This document shows positions 55,777-64,000 of a DNA stretch of 64,000 bases, piece after piece; positions within the stretch are counted from its first letter, which is position 1; the number at the start of each line of letters is the position of its first letter. Both the position numbers and the translations under genes were made by a program. The stretch covers positions 1,488,001 through 1,552,000 of the forward strand of contig CP064971.1 in NCBI GenBank assembly GCA_016699325.1. Direction: 5' to 3'. Under the pieces are notes generated by a model. That model did not search any database. It was given only the letters and a program-made list of their open reading frames with translations, and was not told where the DNA came from. This stretch comes from Methanolinea sp. (GTDB lineage: Archaea; Halobacteriota; Methanomicrobia; Methanomicrobiales; Methanospirillaceae).

Positions 55777-56472
55777 TCACCCCTGCAGCGTGATGGTCTT
55801 GTCCAGGATGTACTTCCCGCTCGGCACGTGAAGCAGCTTGATCTCGAGATTGCAGTTCCTCTGGACACATTCTCCCAGCAGTGCGAACTCTTCATCAGTC
55901 GGGTTCAATGGATCCTTTACGAGGCCGACGAAGTTCGCGGTATAGCCGTTATTGAAAGTGCGTGCGACATCGCCCGGCAGCCAGACTGCCTGCCCGAACC
56001 AGGCGTAGTTATCACCAACGTCCTGATACCCTGAAATCACCCAACCATTGACGGTAACACTTGTCGCCGGGTTACATGGATAAGCGTACTTCTGCGGGTC
56101 TGTTAGATGCGGACCACGGGAGTAAGTATAATGAGTCATAGCAATTTGGGGTTTCTCGCTCCGCGCCACTGAAGACGTCGGCGTCTGGACATGCTTGACG
56201 ACGGTCCCGTTCGGCAGCGTAAGGAACGTGATGAACTCACAGTCCTTGGTCCGGATCGGGTCACCTCCCTGGTGTTCGAACTTGATGTCGAAGTTTCCAT
56301 CGACAGTCCCGGTACTCACCGCGATGCTCGCCTGTGGGGCCTTCTCGGTGCTGGATACCAGTCCTCCAGCAAAACCTGAGACGACAGCGGCGATGATGAT
56401 GGTGACAACGAGCATCAGCATCACGCCGACTACTGGTGAGACGGCATCGTCTTTTTCATACTCTTTTATCAT
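55777..56472 (-). CDS. Type IV pilin A (Pilin_N / DUF1628 domain)
   Basis: A 231-residue pilin, paralogous to the one at 54300, with DDAVSPVVGVMLMLVVTIII and the closing LLHVPSGKYILDKTITLQG. GGAGG nine bases before MIKEYEK fixes the start at 56472 over the longer frame to 56496. The head domain differs considerably from A', including a Cys pair ECVQRNC near 205. First gene of the A-B-A'-B' series. Confidence 0.85.
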   Translation of the reverse strand: MIKEYEKDDAVSPVVGVMLMLVVTIIIAAVVSGFAGGLVSSTEKAPQASIAVSTGTVDGNFDIKFEHQGGDPIRTKDCEFITFLTLPNGTVVKHVQTPTSSVARSEKPQIAMTHYTYSRGPHLTDPQKYAYPCNPATSVTVNGWVISGYQDVGDNYAWFGQAVWLPGDVARTFNNGYTANFVGLVKDPLNPTDEEFALLGECVQRNCNLEIKLLHVPSGKYILDKTITLQG

Positions 56473-56769
56473 CAGAATGTTCCTCCGTAATTGCAATAGG
56501 GACGGAGTCCGGAAAAAGGTGGCATCCGGCCATGCAACGGTTCAATGTGCATGGCAGTAGTGCACGGCAGGGTGCACCGAAACTCCCTACACTGGATCAG
56601 TAGCACATATATTTAGATAAATGTTACTAAAGATAATGAGATACCAATTCAGTATTATGGATTATTATGGGTATTTTATAAAAGATTATGATTTCGCTGT
56701 CCACAACACGATTTTTCGTTCTGTCTTCCATTCTTCCGGATTTCCATCGTCCTATCGTTTCCCGGGTTA

Positions 56770-57279
56770 TCAGTAGAACGCCAGTCTCCCGAACGCTATG
56801 ATGGCATCGCACCGCTGCGAGAGCAGCGTCCAGGTGAACTCCTCCTTATGCCTGATGGATATCGGTTTTTGTGATGTATCATTGACACTGAAGTTCGTCA
56901 TCCCGGACCCACGGTCTCCCGAAAGAACGATGGTGTCGCCGGACCGTATGAACGAAAAATCGGATCCTCCCTTGATCTTCATATCGCATGAACTTCGGTT
57001 AATGGTCCTATTGGTGATCCGCAACCTCTGATCACCTTGGTCGAGGACGATGGCAAGGTCGTTGATGTTGAGGCCATCACCGCCCATGTGTTCGAATAAA
57101 ATGGTGCCGTTGTTGTACACAGTCCCCGTAATCGATACCTGCGGCGGTTTTGTCTTGGTCGGCCCGACCCCCCCAACGTAAGCGCTGACTACTGCAGCGA
57201 GGATGATGGTGATAGTCAGCATCAGCATCACGCCGACTACGGGCGAAACGGCGGATTGCCAGTCCCTGGTTTTGATCAT
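56770..57279 (-). CDS. Type IV pilin (Pilin_N domain), fifth copy
   Basis: A 169-residue pilin with SAVSPVVGVMLMLTITIILA and a shorter head domain containing ILFEHMGGDGLNINDLAIVL, the same strand pattern as the B type. It lies 300 bases upstream of the A-B cluster in the same orientation. GGAGGT four bases before the ATG at 57279 favours that start over a GTG two codons earlier. Its small head and different sequence suggest a separate, perhaps minor, pilin. Confidence 0.83.
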   Translation of the reverse strand: MIKTRDWQSAVSPVVGVMLMLTITIILAAVVSAYVGGVGPTKTKPPQVSITGTVYNNGTILFEHMGGDGLNINDLAIVLDQGDQRLRITNRTINRSSCDMKIKGGSDFSFIRSGDTIVLSGDRGSGMTNFSVNDTSQKPISIRHKEEFTWTLLSQRCDAIIAFGRLAFY

Positions 57280-57476
57280 GGACACCTCCAGAATGTATGA
57301 CGATTATTCCTTATCGTTTTACGGTATGATAAACATCCCTATATCCATATGGGTCCCGAAGGGAGATGGCACTCCCTGAAATTTGATGTTCAGGAGAGTC
57401 CGGATTATTTTTTTAAAAAGATGCAGAATTGTTCTTCTATCAGCATTATCACACAACTGCAGTATCCCGAAATAAC

Positions 57477-57605
57477 TTTGCACCAAGACCAGGCGAATAT
57501 GTGCAGAACTTAACTGACCGCGATATTGAGCGAATCGTCAAACAGGTCAAGCATCCCCGGACAAGCGGCAAGATTGAACGGGTTTTACAGGTAGAATCAA
57601 ATCAT
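57477..57605 (+). pseudogene. Fragment of an rve/IS481-like transposase
   Basis: A short frame gives ERIVKQVKHPRTSGKIERVLQ-like sequence (segment VKHPRTSGKIERVLQ). The pattern H-P-x-T-x-G-K-I-E-R is the catalytic Glu region of integrase-core (rve) transposases. Only about 40 residues remain, and no other parts of the element are visible nearby. Confidence 0.5.
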
Positions 57606-57847
57606 TCCGGTCAGAATTTCAGTCCGGCGTAAAAATATCAAACCCCGGTCGTGTCCCAATTATGGTGAACCTTATAACGCATTCTGGCATCATCTCCCTC
57701 CAGAGCGGATCCCTGGTTTGTCCAGGAATGGTTATATGTGTAAACATGATTCAGGATATCAAACCATTATTACGAAACTACAAAGATTTAATAATCCGTG
57801 ATACAATCCCTGTTACCTGGAAGTGAAGATAACGCAAGGGGGAGTTC

Positions 57848-58048
57848 TTGAATGAGAGGAGGGAGATTGGGGGCGTGATGTTCCAGTTCCAGAATCACCG
57901 GAGAGCAGGTATTTTCAGGAACCTTGGAAAAATCGCGAATTACGATGAAGAATGTCTCTGGTGCGGTGTAGATCCGGCCCCCGGTGTTTCCGGGAAAAAG
58001 TATTGCAGGGTCTGTTGCCGTGGGAGGAAAGATCCGCCCGTGAACTGA
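57848..58048 (+). CDS. Small protein with a paired Cys motif (possible zinc ribbon)
   Basis: The 66-residue frame ends in CLWCGVDPAPG and KKYCRVCCRGRK, that is two C-x2-C pairs 14 residues apart, as in small zinc ribbons. The start may be the TTG at 57848, preceded by GGGGGAG, or the ATG at 57878. No family is recognised. It stands alone in a gene-poor region beside a transposase fragment, so it could be part of a lost element. Confidence 0.4.
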   Translation: MNERREIGGVMFQFQNHRRAGIFRNLGKIANYDEECLWCGVDPAPGVSGKKYCRVCCRGRKDPPVN

Positions 58049-58625
58049 TTGATGCCCCAGTCAAAATGATGGAGGGCTTGCTCGAATGCCATCGCCCAGG
58101 TAGGAGCCCGCACCCTTTAAACCGGGTTTTTTATCGTAAACCTTATACTGAGACAGGACAATAGACATAGCCGGTCAACCATATCCCGAACAACCCAATC
58201 CGGGCCCATTTCAGGCTTCTTTTACCGGTGAATCGGGACAGGGTGGCATCTCCACGGGAAATGGTGTCCATCCGCATGATAAATATCGATAAAACCGGTT
58301 ATCTGTTAGAAATAACCCGGTAAATCGCTTCAAGAAAATGCTTTTTATCGAACCTGCAATTGACACAGCAGTGGACAAGCCCCGTACATCGATCAAAGAT
58401 GGGATCCGGGTCTGAACTGCGAATGTGAGGGTTGTTTATATATCGACGAAGTTGGATTTTGGCAGAAAAGCTGGCACTTTCGTTAACTCGAGCATTTTAG
58501 GTATAAACTGAGCTGGTATATGAAATTGGACGGTTATTAGCCGGTGTAATGAGGATATGGTTCTCCGATGACGAAGAACCACGAGGGGGGAAAGCCCTCC
58601 CCTTCCGGCAAGGGGAGAATAGCGA
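58049..58625. other. Gap of about 580 bases, no gene supported
   Basis: Nothing recognisable is seen on either strand. The AT-rich stretch at 58430-58540 includes TTATATATCG and could hold a promoter, but no coding frame follows it. Confidence 0.4.
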
Positions 58626-59381
58626 TTACTCTGCAGAGAGAATAATATCCAGCCTTTCTATGGTCACATTCGCGGGATATTTAAGATCACTCGGGGGAAG
58701 GCCATTCACGGTGAGATTGGTGACACCGCTCCATTCAGGAAGTCTCACCACGGTTGCATTCAGTTTCAGTTGTGAATTACCGTTCCCGCTCGAAGCGCTG
58801 TTCAGGGAATGCGGTGTGATATTGACAATTTTTATGGTGATATTATGGTAATCGTTTGAATATTCGGGTTGTTTCAAAAGATTTTTCCGGAACGCATCCC
58901 TGGCCTCCAGGTACTGGTTTTCAAGGGAGATCGGAACACTGACAGGGCCCCTGCTGACATTGATTGTTCCTTCCTCCCATGAATATCCCTGGTTCAACCA
59001 GAAGTTTGATACCGGTTCATACGTGATATTCGAAAGAAAGCCATATGCGGAAGGAATTCCATCAACATCGATGACGTTTGTAGCGCTTTCCCGTTGATTA
59101 ATTCGAATCCCTCCCCCTGAACGGATGCTGTTCAGAAGAATATCCCCCCCGCCCAGGGGGATGGACTCGGACATGGTTCCGTTCCGCCAGAGAAATATGG
59201 AATTGTCGATGTCTGCACTGAACCGAACCATACCGTTCTCCACATCCCTGAGATGTTCCACCTCGGCCTGCTGCTTGAAACCCGGCAGATAGATGGCATT
59301 CCAGATCCCTAAGAGTGTCACCACAACGACAAGGATCATCATGACCGCGACCACCGGCGCGATGGCATCATCATTTTTCAT
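58626..59381 (-). CDS. Pilin-like protein of the pilus assembly operon, 251 aa
   Basis: From the ATG at 59381 the protein begins MKNDDAIAPVVAVMMILVVV, an archaeal pilin signature with a longer first helix. The body is rich in Asn and Ser and carries many potential N-glycosylation sites (for example NGT, NIT, NVS, NLT). It is the last gene of the operon and overlaps the previous gene by four bases. Length and position suggest a structural or tip pilin. Confidence 0.75.
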   Translation of the reverse strand: MKNDDAIAPVVAVMMILVVVVTLLGIWNAIYLPGFKQQAEVEHLRDVENGMVRFSADIDNSIFLWRNGTMSESIPLGGGDILLNSIRSGGGIRINQRESATNVIDVDGIPSAYGFLSNITYEPVSNFWLNQGYSWEEGTINVSRGPVSVPISLENQYLEARDAFRKNLLKQPEYSNDYHNITIKIVNITPHSLNSASSGNGNSQLKLNATVVRLPEWSGVTNLTVNGLPPSDLKYPANVTIERLDIILSAE

Positions 59382-59803
59382 GGCGGGTTCACCATCCCGG
59401 AAAAGACAACCGCCCGCGGGGTGACCAGCGAGACTTTGTAGGTTCTTCTGGGGACATTGGTTATGGTGATCCAGCAGCCGAGGTCGAACATCTTGCAATC
59501 GGGTGGTCCAAGCAAGAAGGACGCGTTAGAATCGGAATACTTCCGGTTTGTATCATTTTCGGACAGCACCACGGTCAGGTCAGATCTCTTGATAAAGTCC
59601 CCCCCCTTGTGATAGAGATGAACGTCGATTAAACCTGTTCCTTTATCCTCCCAGTCCATGATAACCGTCACGCTCGGGTCGCGCGGCGGCGGCAGGAAAC
59701 TCGATGCAGTCGCCGCAAACACGGCCATCAGGATAAGTACCAGGGTGAGCATCAGCATCTCCCCGACAAGTTCCGACAACGCCTCCTCCCGTTCACAGGA
59801 CAT
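59378..59803 (-). CDS. Small pilin-like protein, 141 aa
   Basis: The N-terminus MSCEREEALSELVGEMLMLT is followed by a hydrophobic helix (about 15-36), the layout of type IV pilins with an S-E-x-V-G-E core. The head contains DVHLYHKGGDFIKRSDLTVV, the archaeal pilin beta motif. It overlaps the membrane platform gene by 11 bases and the next gene by 4. Probably a minor pilin of the same filament. Confidence 0.75.
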   Translation of the reverse strand: MSCEREEALSELVGEMLMLTLVLILMAVFAATASSFLPPPRDPSVTVIMDWEDKGTGLIDVHLYHKGGDFIKRSDLTVVLSENDTNRKYSDSNASFLLGPPDCKMFDLGCWITITNVPRRTYKVSLVTPRAVVFSGMVNPP

Positions 59804-61607
59804 AGACGAACATCACCACCGTCGCGATGAGGAATAGGATACTGTGCTTGAACCCGGACATTATGTTTGCCGCCGAGAGCTGCCCGGCCATGATCCCGGA
59901 GAAGAGGCCGAGGATGATGGCGATCCGGAACATGTCGAGCACGTTTCCAGAGATATCGATGGCAGTGTTCAGCTTCTCAAACGAGGATATGAAAGAGACG
60001 TTCAGCACGTAAGCAGTGTAGAGGAAAATGCCGAACGAGAGGTAGATGATCATGATGTAGGCAAACGAGGTGGTGAACCTGTCCCGCTTCATCTTCAGGT
60101 AGTGCTCCATGTCCCCGATAGCGATCATCAGGATGTCCCGGATGTAGTCGGTCACCTCGCTTGCCCGGACGATCAGGGAGATGGCCCGCTTGATCATCAG
60201 TACCCCGATCCGCTCCTCCATCCGGACCAGTGCGCTCGATACAGGAGAGCCCCAGCGAACCTCATCAGAGACGACCTTGAGCTCGCTCGAAAGCAGCCCG
60301 AGCTTGGAATGAGAGATGAGGTGGATGGCCCCCTGAAGGGTCATCCCGATATCTTTCAGGTCGGCGAGCTCCCGCAGGAAATCGGGGATCTGCTCCTCGA
60401 CCCGGTGGACGTAACGGCGCCGGAGCTCGAAGGCGACCATCACCGGGGAGAGCACAGCGATGCAGAACAGGCTGATGAAGACCTCGAAAGGGTACTTGGG
60501 AACAAGGGCGGCAAGGGTGCCGTTCCAGAAGAGGAGGGTCACGGCCAGGCCTAGGATGCCCCCGAGAACCGCACCGAACCGGTAGTCGGCAACGTAGTGG
60601 CGGAGGGGGTGTCGGGTGATGTCCTGGAACCGGATCATGGCCCGGGTGGACTTCATCCTCCGCGAGAACTTTCCGGGCGCCTCCCGTTCCCCGCCGGACA
60701 GGGGGACACCGGTCTCGTACTCGGTCTCTTCAATCTCCCGCCGGGTGATCTCCAGCCGCTCGGCAGGGAGCACCAGGGAGAGGATCCAGATCATCGCCGC
60801 CGCCCCGAGCGGGAGCCCGATGAAGAAGAAGACCATCATGGCCGAGAGCTGGCTCTGGCCGGTCATGGTCTCTGCCGCGGTCATGATGATCACGGCGATG
60901 GGGGCGGCGACAAACGCAGATACGTAGACCTCGGCCATGATCTCCATGGTCTTCAACCCCATCTCGAGCTCGTTTCGCGCAACTTCGCGGAAATGGGCGG
61001 AGCGGGAAGCAAAAAACTCGGTGATATCCCCGCCGCTCTCGAACATCAGGATCAGGTCGTCCATCAGGCGCTTCAGGTTCGCTGAAGGTGTCGTCCTCCC
61101 CAGGTTGCGCATGGCCGTGACCAGGTCGTCGCCGAACAGTTCCACGTCCCGCACGATCATGCCAAACTCCGTGGATACCTCGCCGTACAGGTCATGCTGC
61201 TCGTACACGCTCCGGAAGACATTATAGAGCGTCAGGGTGGTGGAGAGGGCCTGCATGTAGGTGATGGCATAGGGGAGATCGATCTCGATTCGCGTCTTTC
61301 GCCCTTTTGCGGTAAGCACCGGCTGGACGTAGACCGCACCAAAGACCAGCAGGGTGGGGATAACCACGATGAGAATATCCTGGACCCAGGAAGGGTATGG
61401 TTTCAGCACCGTGAACCGGATGGAAAGGACATGGAAGATTACCACCACCGCTACCATCGCGGCAGCGATCATCGCCGTTTGCTGGAGAAGGTAGCGGATG
61501 TACTCATCATAGGTCCTTGGGGTCCTTGACCCCCTGAGCGTCCGGCTGTAATTATCCCGGTCAAGGAAGCTGTCTCTCAATGAACGGAAAGCATCAGCTG
61601 CTGCCAC
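59793..61607 (-). CDS. Type II secretion system F-type membrane platform protein, two-domain (TadC/FlaJ class)
   Basis: The 604-residue integral membrane protein has two GspF-like halves (about 85-265 and 380-530) with several helices around each. Segments typical of the family are LMDDLILMFESGGDITEFF and YIRDILMIAIGDMEHYL. It is the membrane platform on which the ATPase acts to assemble the pilus. GTG at 61607 is the likely start, behind GAGGAG; it overlaps the ATPase gene by 14 bases. Confidence 0.87.
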   Translation of the reverse strand: MAAADAFRSLRDSFLDRDNYSRTLRGSRTPRTYDEYIRYLLQQTAMIAAAMVAVVVIFHVLSIRFTVLKPYPSWVQDILIVVIPTLLVFGAVYVQPVLTAKGRKTRIEIDLPYAITYMQALSTTLTLYNVFRSVYEQHDLYGEVSTEFGMIVRDVELFGDDLVTAMRNLGRTTPSANLKRLMDDLILMFESGGDITEFFASRSAHFREVARNELEMGLKTMEIMAEVYVSAFVAAPIAVIIMTAAETMTGQSQLSAMMVFFFIGLPLGAAAMIWILSLVLPAERLEITRREIEETEYETGVPLSGGEREAPGKFSRRMKSTRAMIRFQDITRHPLRHYVADYRFGAVLGGILGLAVTLLFWNGTLAALVPKYPFEVFISLFCIAVLSPVMVAFELRRRYVHRVEEQIPDFLRELADLKDIGMTLQGAIHLISHSKLGLLSSELKVVSDEVRWGSPVSSALVRMEERIGVLMIKRAISLIVRASEVTDYIRDILMIAIGDMEHYLKMKRDRFTTSFAYIMIIYLSFGIFLYTAYVLNVSFISSFEKLNTAIDISGNVLDMFRIAIILGLFSGIMAGQLSAANIMSGFKHSILFLIATVVMFVYVL

Positions 61608-63234
61608 CGGCCATCTCCTCTGCCATATCTTCGGGAGTGATCCGTTCCGATTTCCGGATCAGGTTGAAGACTCCGCTCACCTCGGCGGAACGGGTAATCC
61701 CCTTGCGGGCCATCAGCTCGAGCAGGTGCTTGCGGATGGCCAGCTGCTCCTCGACCTCGCTCCGGGACCATCCCCGTGCGTAGCCGATGCTGTCCAATAC
61801 GCGGGAATGGTTGAAGTTCCGCTGGAACCGGTCGGTCCGCGGATACCAGGTGTAGAGCTCATGGGACTGGATGGCATCGTTCCGGTCAACCGAGATCTCA
61901 TTGAGGGATGCACAGCGCCGGATGGCCTTGCCCTCCCTGTACTGCAGGAGCTGGACCACCATCAGGTCCAGCGCACCGAACATGGCCCGCGGGACGTTGA
62001 TGGGCGGGTTGACCAGCCGGTTGATGGACTCGTCCACGCTGCCGGCGTGCAGGGTGGAGTAGGTGGTATGCCCGGTGTTCATGGCCTGGAATAGGGTCTG
62101 GGCCTCGGGCCCCCTGACCTCACCTACGATGATGTATTCCGGTCGCTGGCGGAGGGAAGACCGCAGCAGGGAGAAGAGGTCGATATCCCCCTTGACCGCG
62201 TGCCCCGTGGTCTCCCGCGTCTTCGTGGGGAGCCAGTTCTTGTGCGGGAGCTGGATCTCCCGCGTATCCTCGAGCGAGACGATCTTTGCGGTGAGAGGGA
62301 TGTAGTAGGAGATAGCGTTCATGGTGGATGTCTTCCCGCTCGCCGTTCCTCCCACTATGATCATGCTTTTCCGGTTCTCCACGGCAAGCCAGATGAAGGC
62401 CAGGATCTCGGGGCTGTAGGTCCCGTAGCGGATCAGGTCCACAGGGGTCATCGGGTCGGTCTTGAACCGCCGGATGGTGAAGGAGCTTCCCTTTGATGAG
62501 ACCACGTCGGTATAGGTGATCTGGGCCCGGGATCCGTCCGGGAGGGGGGCATCGAGGAGGGGTGAGGCGATCGAGACCTGCTTGTCCGCTTTCTGGGAGA
62601 GCTTCAGGACAAACCGGTTGAGTTCCTCACCGGTGAAAGAGAGGGTTGTCGGCACCGATCCGAACTCGTTGTGGTAAATGTACACAGGGCTTCCGGCACC
62701 GTTGCAGGTGATATCCTCGATGAACCGGTCGTGCATCAGCGGGTCGATGGGGCCGTATCCCTGGAGGTTCCGCTCCAGGTAGTAGAAGAGCACCGAGACC
62801 CGTTCGTCCGGCATGCCCGGCGAGAACCGGTGCACGGCGCCCCGGACCTCGGGGAAAACCAGCCGGACCTCACCTTTCTTGCGAAGCGATTCGAAGACCA
62901 CCACGTCGCGGAGGTAGGTGTGCACTTCTTCAAGGAGCAGCCGTTCCTGGAAGCTGACCGGTGGCTCAACGATCCGGTACAGGAGGTCGAAGAGGTCGTT
63001 TTCCACTACCAGGGCGTAGGAGAACCCCTTCTTCAGCCAGTAACGGTCGACCAGGCGCTCACCGGGGAGGGGGGTGGCATCGGGAGGTGGTACATCATCG
63101 GCTGATCCGGGAGGAATTGCCGCCTCCCTGCTCTCCCGGAAGAGACCGGAAAGCCATGAAAGCGGGGAACCTGCATTCCCGTCTCCGTTCTCTTTCTCCT
63201 TCACAGCTCCCCGAACCCACTCCAGGCCTTTCAC
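61594..63234 (-). CDS. Type II/IV secretion system ATPase (TadA/FlaI/PilB class)
   Basis: The 546-residue AAA-type ATPase has an N-terminal disordered part (1-60), a conserved N-domain (EDITCNGAGSPVYIYH), Walker A GGTASGKTSTMN (295-306), an Asp box LEDTREIQLPHKNW, Walker B-like EYIIVGEVRG and a His box TGHTTYSTLHAGS. It powers polymerisation of the pilins through the platform protein. The lack of Cys-based zinc motifs fits the FlaI/TadA group. Its ATG overlaps the TPR gene by four bases. Confidence 0.9.
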   Translation of the reverse strand: MKGLEWVRGAVKEKENGDGNAGSPLSWLSGLFRESREAAIPPGSADDVPPPDATPLPGERLVDRYWLKKGFSYALVVENDLFDLLYRIVEPPVSFQERLLLEEVHTYLRDVVVFESLRKKGEVRLVFPEVRGAVHRFSPGMPDERVSVLFYYLERNLQGYGPIDPLMHDRFIEDITCNGAGSPVYIYHNEFGSVPTTLSFTGEELNRFVLKLSQKADKQVSIASPLLDAPLPDGSRAQITYTDVVSSKGSSFTIRRFKTDPMTPVDLIRYGTYSPEILAFIWLAVENRKSMIIVGGTASGKTSTMNAISYYIPLTAKIVSLEDTREIQLPHKNWLPTKTRETTGHAVKGDIDLFSLLRSSLRQRPEYIIVGEVRGPEAQTLFQAMNTGHTTYSTLHAGSVDESINRLVNPPINVPRAMFGALDLMVVQLLQYREGKAIRRCASLNEISVDRNDAIQSHELYTWYPRTDRFQRNFNHSRVLDSIGYARGWSRSEVEEQLAIRKHLLELMARKGITRSAEVSGVFNLIRKSERITPEDMAEEMAGGSS

Positions 63235-64000
63235 TCTCTCTCCTCCTGCCCGTATCTTGTGGATTCTACGGCAGGCGTCCCCGGTCCTTCCGGTTGACCG
63301 GTTCCGAGTGCTGCTTCAGCGTTTCGGAAACCCTGCTGCGCTTCAGCATCGCCGGGGTCGAGGGAGACAGCCTTCCGGAACGCGGCCAAAGCCTCGCGTG
63401 AGCGGCCAAGCGCAAGGAACGCCTCTCCCCGGGCCTTCAGCATCTCCTTTCCTCCTGCAGGAGATTCCAGGAGGGGCTTGAAGATCTCAAGGGCCTCTTC
63501 TACCCTTCCAGCATCGGCAAGTACCCTTCCCAGGCGTTGGATGAAGGCGATGTTGCCAGGCTGGTGCTCCATAACTTTCCGGAAATCGCGGGTGGCTTCC
63601 GAATACATTCCGCTCCGGGCAAAGGCCTCCCCCCTCTTCTCGTAGAGAGACATGTTTCCGGTATTGAGGGCGATCGCCCGGTCATATGCCGCGGCCTCGT
63701 CCCGGAACTTTCCAAGCTCGTGCAGCACATCCCCCATGGCTTCCCAGGTCCGGCCGTCATCTGGCTGTATGGTCAGGGCCCGATCGTACGCGGTCAGGGC
63801 CTCGCCAAACCTGCGCAGTGCATGAAATATCCTCCCCTGGCAGATGAAGAGCGAGGGGTTGCCGGGGTTCGCGGCAATCCCCTGCTCAAGGGAGCCAAGG
63901 GCCTCTTCTTCCCTCCCGAGCCTGGCGAGCGACCGTGCCCGGGAAAGCCAGAGATCCGATGATCGCGGGTCGATGGCAAGAGCCCGGTCATAGGACTGGA
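63231..64000 (-). CDS. Tetratricopeptide repeat protein, 5' end beyond the window
   Basis: At least 257 residues of tandem TPRs run to the window edge. Repeats of about 34 residues show the pattern W/L-x-x-G-x-x-Y/F-A/E-x-A-x-x-x-A-x-x-x-x-P, for example EALTAYDRALTIQPDD and EALAAFRKAVSLDPGD. The C-terminus is a short tail after the last repeat. TPR proteins act as scaffolds; here it is coupled by a four-base overlap to the pilus ATPase, so it may organise the assembly machine. The frame is open to base 64000, so the true N-terminus lies outside. Confidence 0.85.
   Translation of the reverse strand, partial: QSYDRALAIDPRSSDLWLSRARSLARLGREEEALGSLEQGIAANPGNPSLFICQGRIFHALRRFGEALTAYDRALTIQPDDGRTWEAMGDVLHELGKFRDEAAAYDRAIALNTGNMSLYEKRGEAFARSGMYSEATRDFRKVMEHQPGNIAFIQRLGRVLADAGRVEEALEIFKPLLESPAGGKEMLKARGEAFLALGRSREALAAFRKAVSLDPGDAEAQQGFRNAEAALGTGQPEGPGTPAVESTRYGQEERE

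Noticed and set aside
57340..57414. Hairpins followed by a T-run upstream of the fifth pilin
   Set aside because: The structure is weak, lies antisense to the pilin promoter side and has no supporting gene or partner; chance cannot be excluded.
58211..58396. Minus-strand frame of 61 codons
   Set aside because: No family, no ribosome binding site and unusual composition; it looks like a chance frame.

Overview
The window looks like a chromosome segment of a hydrogenotrophic methanogen, most likely order Methanomicrobiales. The signs are two F420-type formate dehydrogenase pairs (fdhAB), two FmdE-family proteins, a UbiA-type prenyltransferase, DUF2117 and DUF61 proteins, archaeal type IV pilins of the Pilin_N (DUF1628) type, PKD/CARDB/PEGA/DUF3344 surface proteins, a CobN plus ChlI-ChlD chelatase set, and TATA-box promoters with several apparently leaderless genes. 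No rRNA or replication gene is present to fix the genus.

Layout. 1-9.7 kb: housekeeping and hypothetical genes (a cut-off GT2 glycosyltransferase, a transposase remnant, tRNA-Val(GAC), a phosphoribosyltransferase, DUF61, a FilR1-like winged-helix regulator, UbiA, DUF2117, ATP-dependent DNA ligase, an MBL hydrolase). 9.9-16.6 kb: two tandem fdhA-fdhB pairs on the minus strand, divergent from an FmdE-family gene at 16.8 kb. 17.5-19.0 kb: a dead IS1634-like element whose terminal inverted repeats are still visible. 19.1-26.4 kb: a minus-strand operon with overlapping genes (exported protein, substrate-binding protein, FecCD permease, ATPase, CobN). It is flanked by a DrrAB-type ABC pair and a ChlI-ChlD fusion. 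30.6-38.5 kb: a plus-strand operon of DUF3344 surface proteins wrapped around a MacB/FtsX-type ABC pair.

38.5-46.4 kb: decayed surface-protein genes, then a large PKD/CARDB/PEGA protein broken by a frameshift in its PEGA repeats. 46.5-50.6 kb: a ZnuABC-like metal importer with two binding proteins and its own FmdE-family gene. It is divergent from a methyltransferase, with an operator-like inverted motif between them. 51.4-53.5 kb: two candidate structured RNAs around a histone H1-like basic protein, and a TrmO-like gene. 53.6-57.3 kb: five type IV pilins, four of them forming an A-B-A'-B' duplication. 58.6-64 kb: a pilus assembly operon (TPR protein, secretion ATPase, two-domain membrane platform, two pilins).

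The metabolic genes fit together: formate oxidation to reduced F420, FmdE proteins linked to formylmethanofuran metabolism, and metal plus corrinoid/tetrapyrrole uptake feeding cofactors for methanogenesis. The second half is mainly cell surface. All functions come from reading motifs and context; no database search was run.
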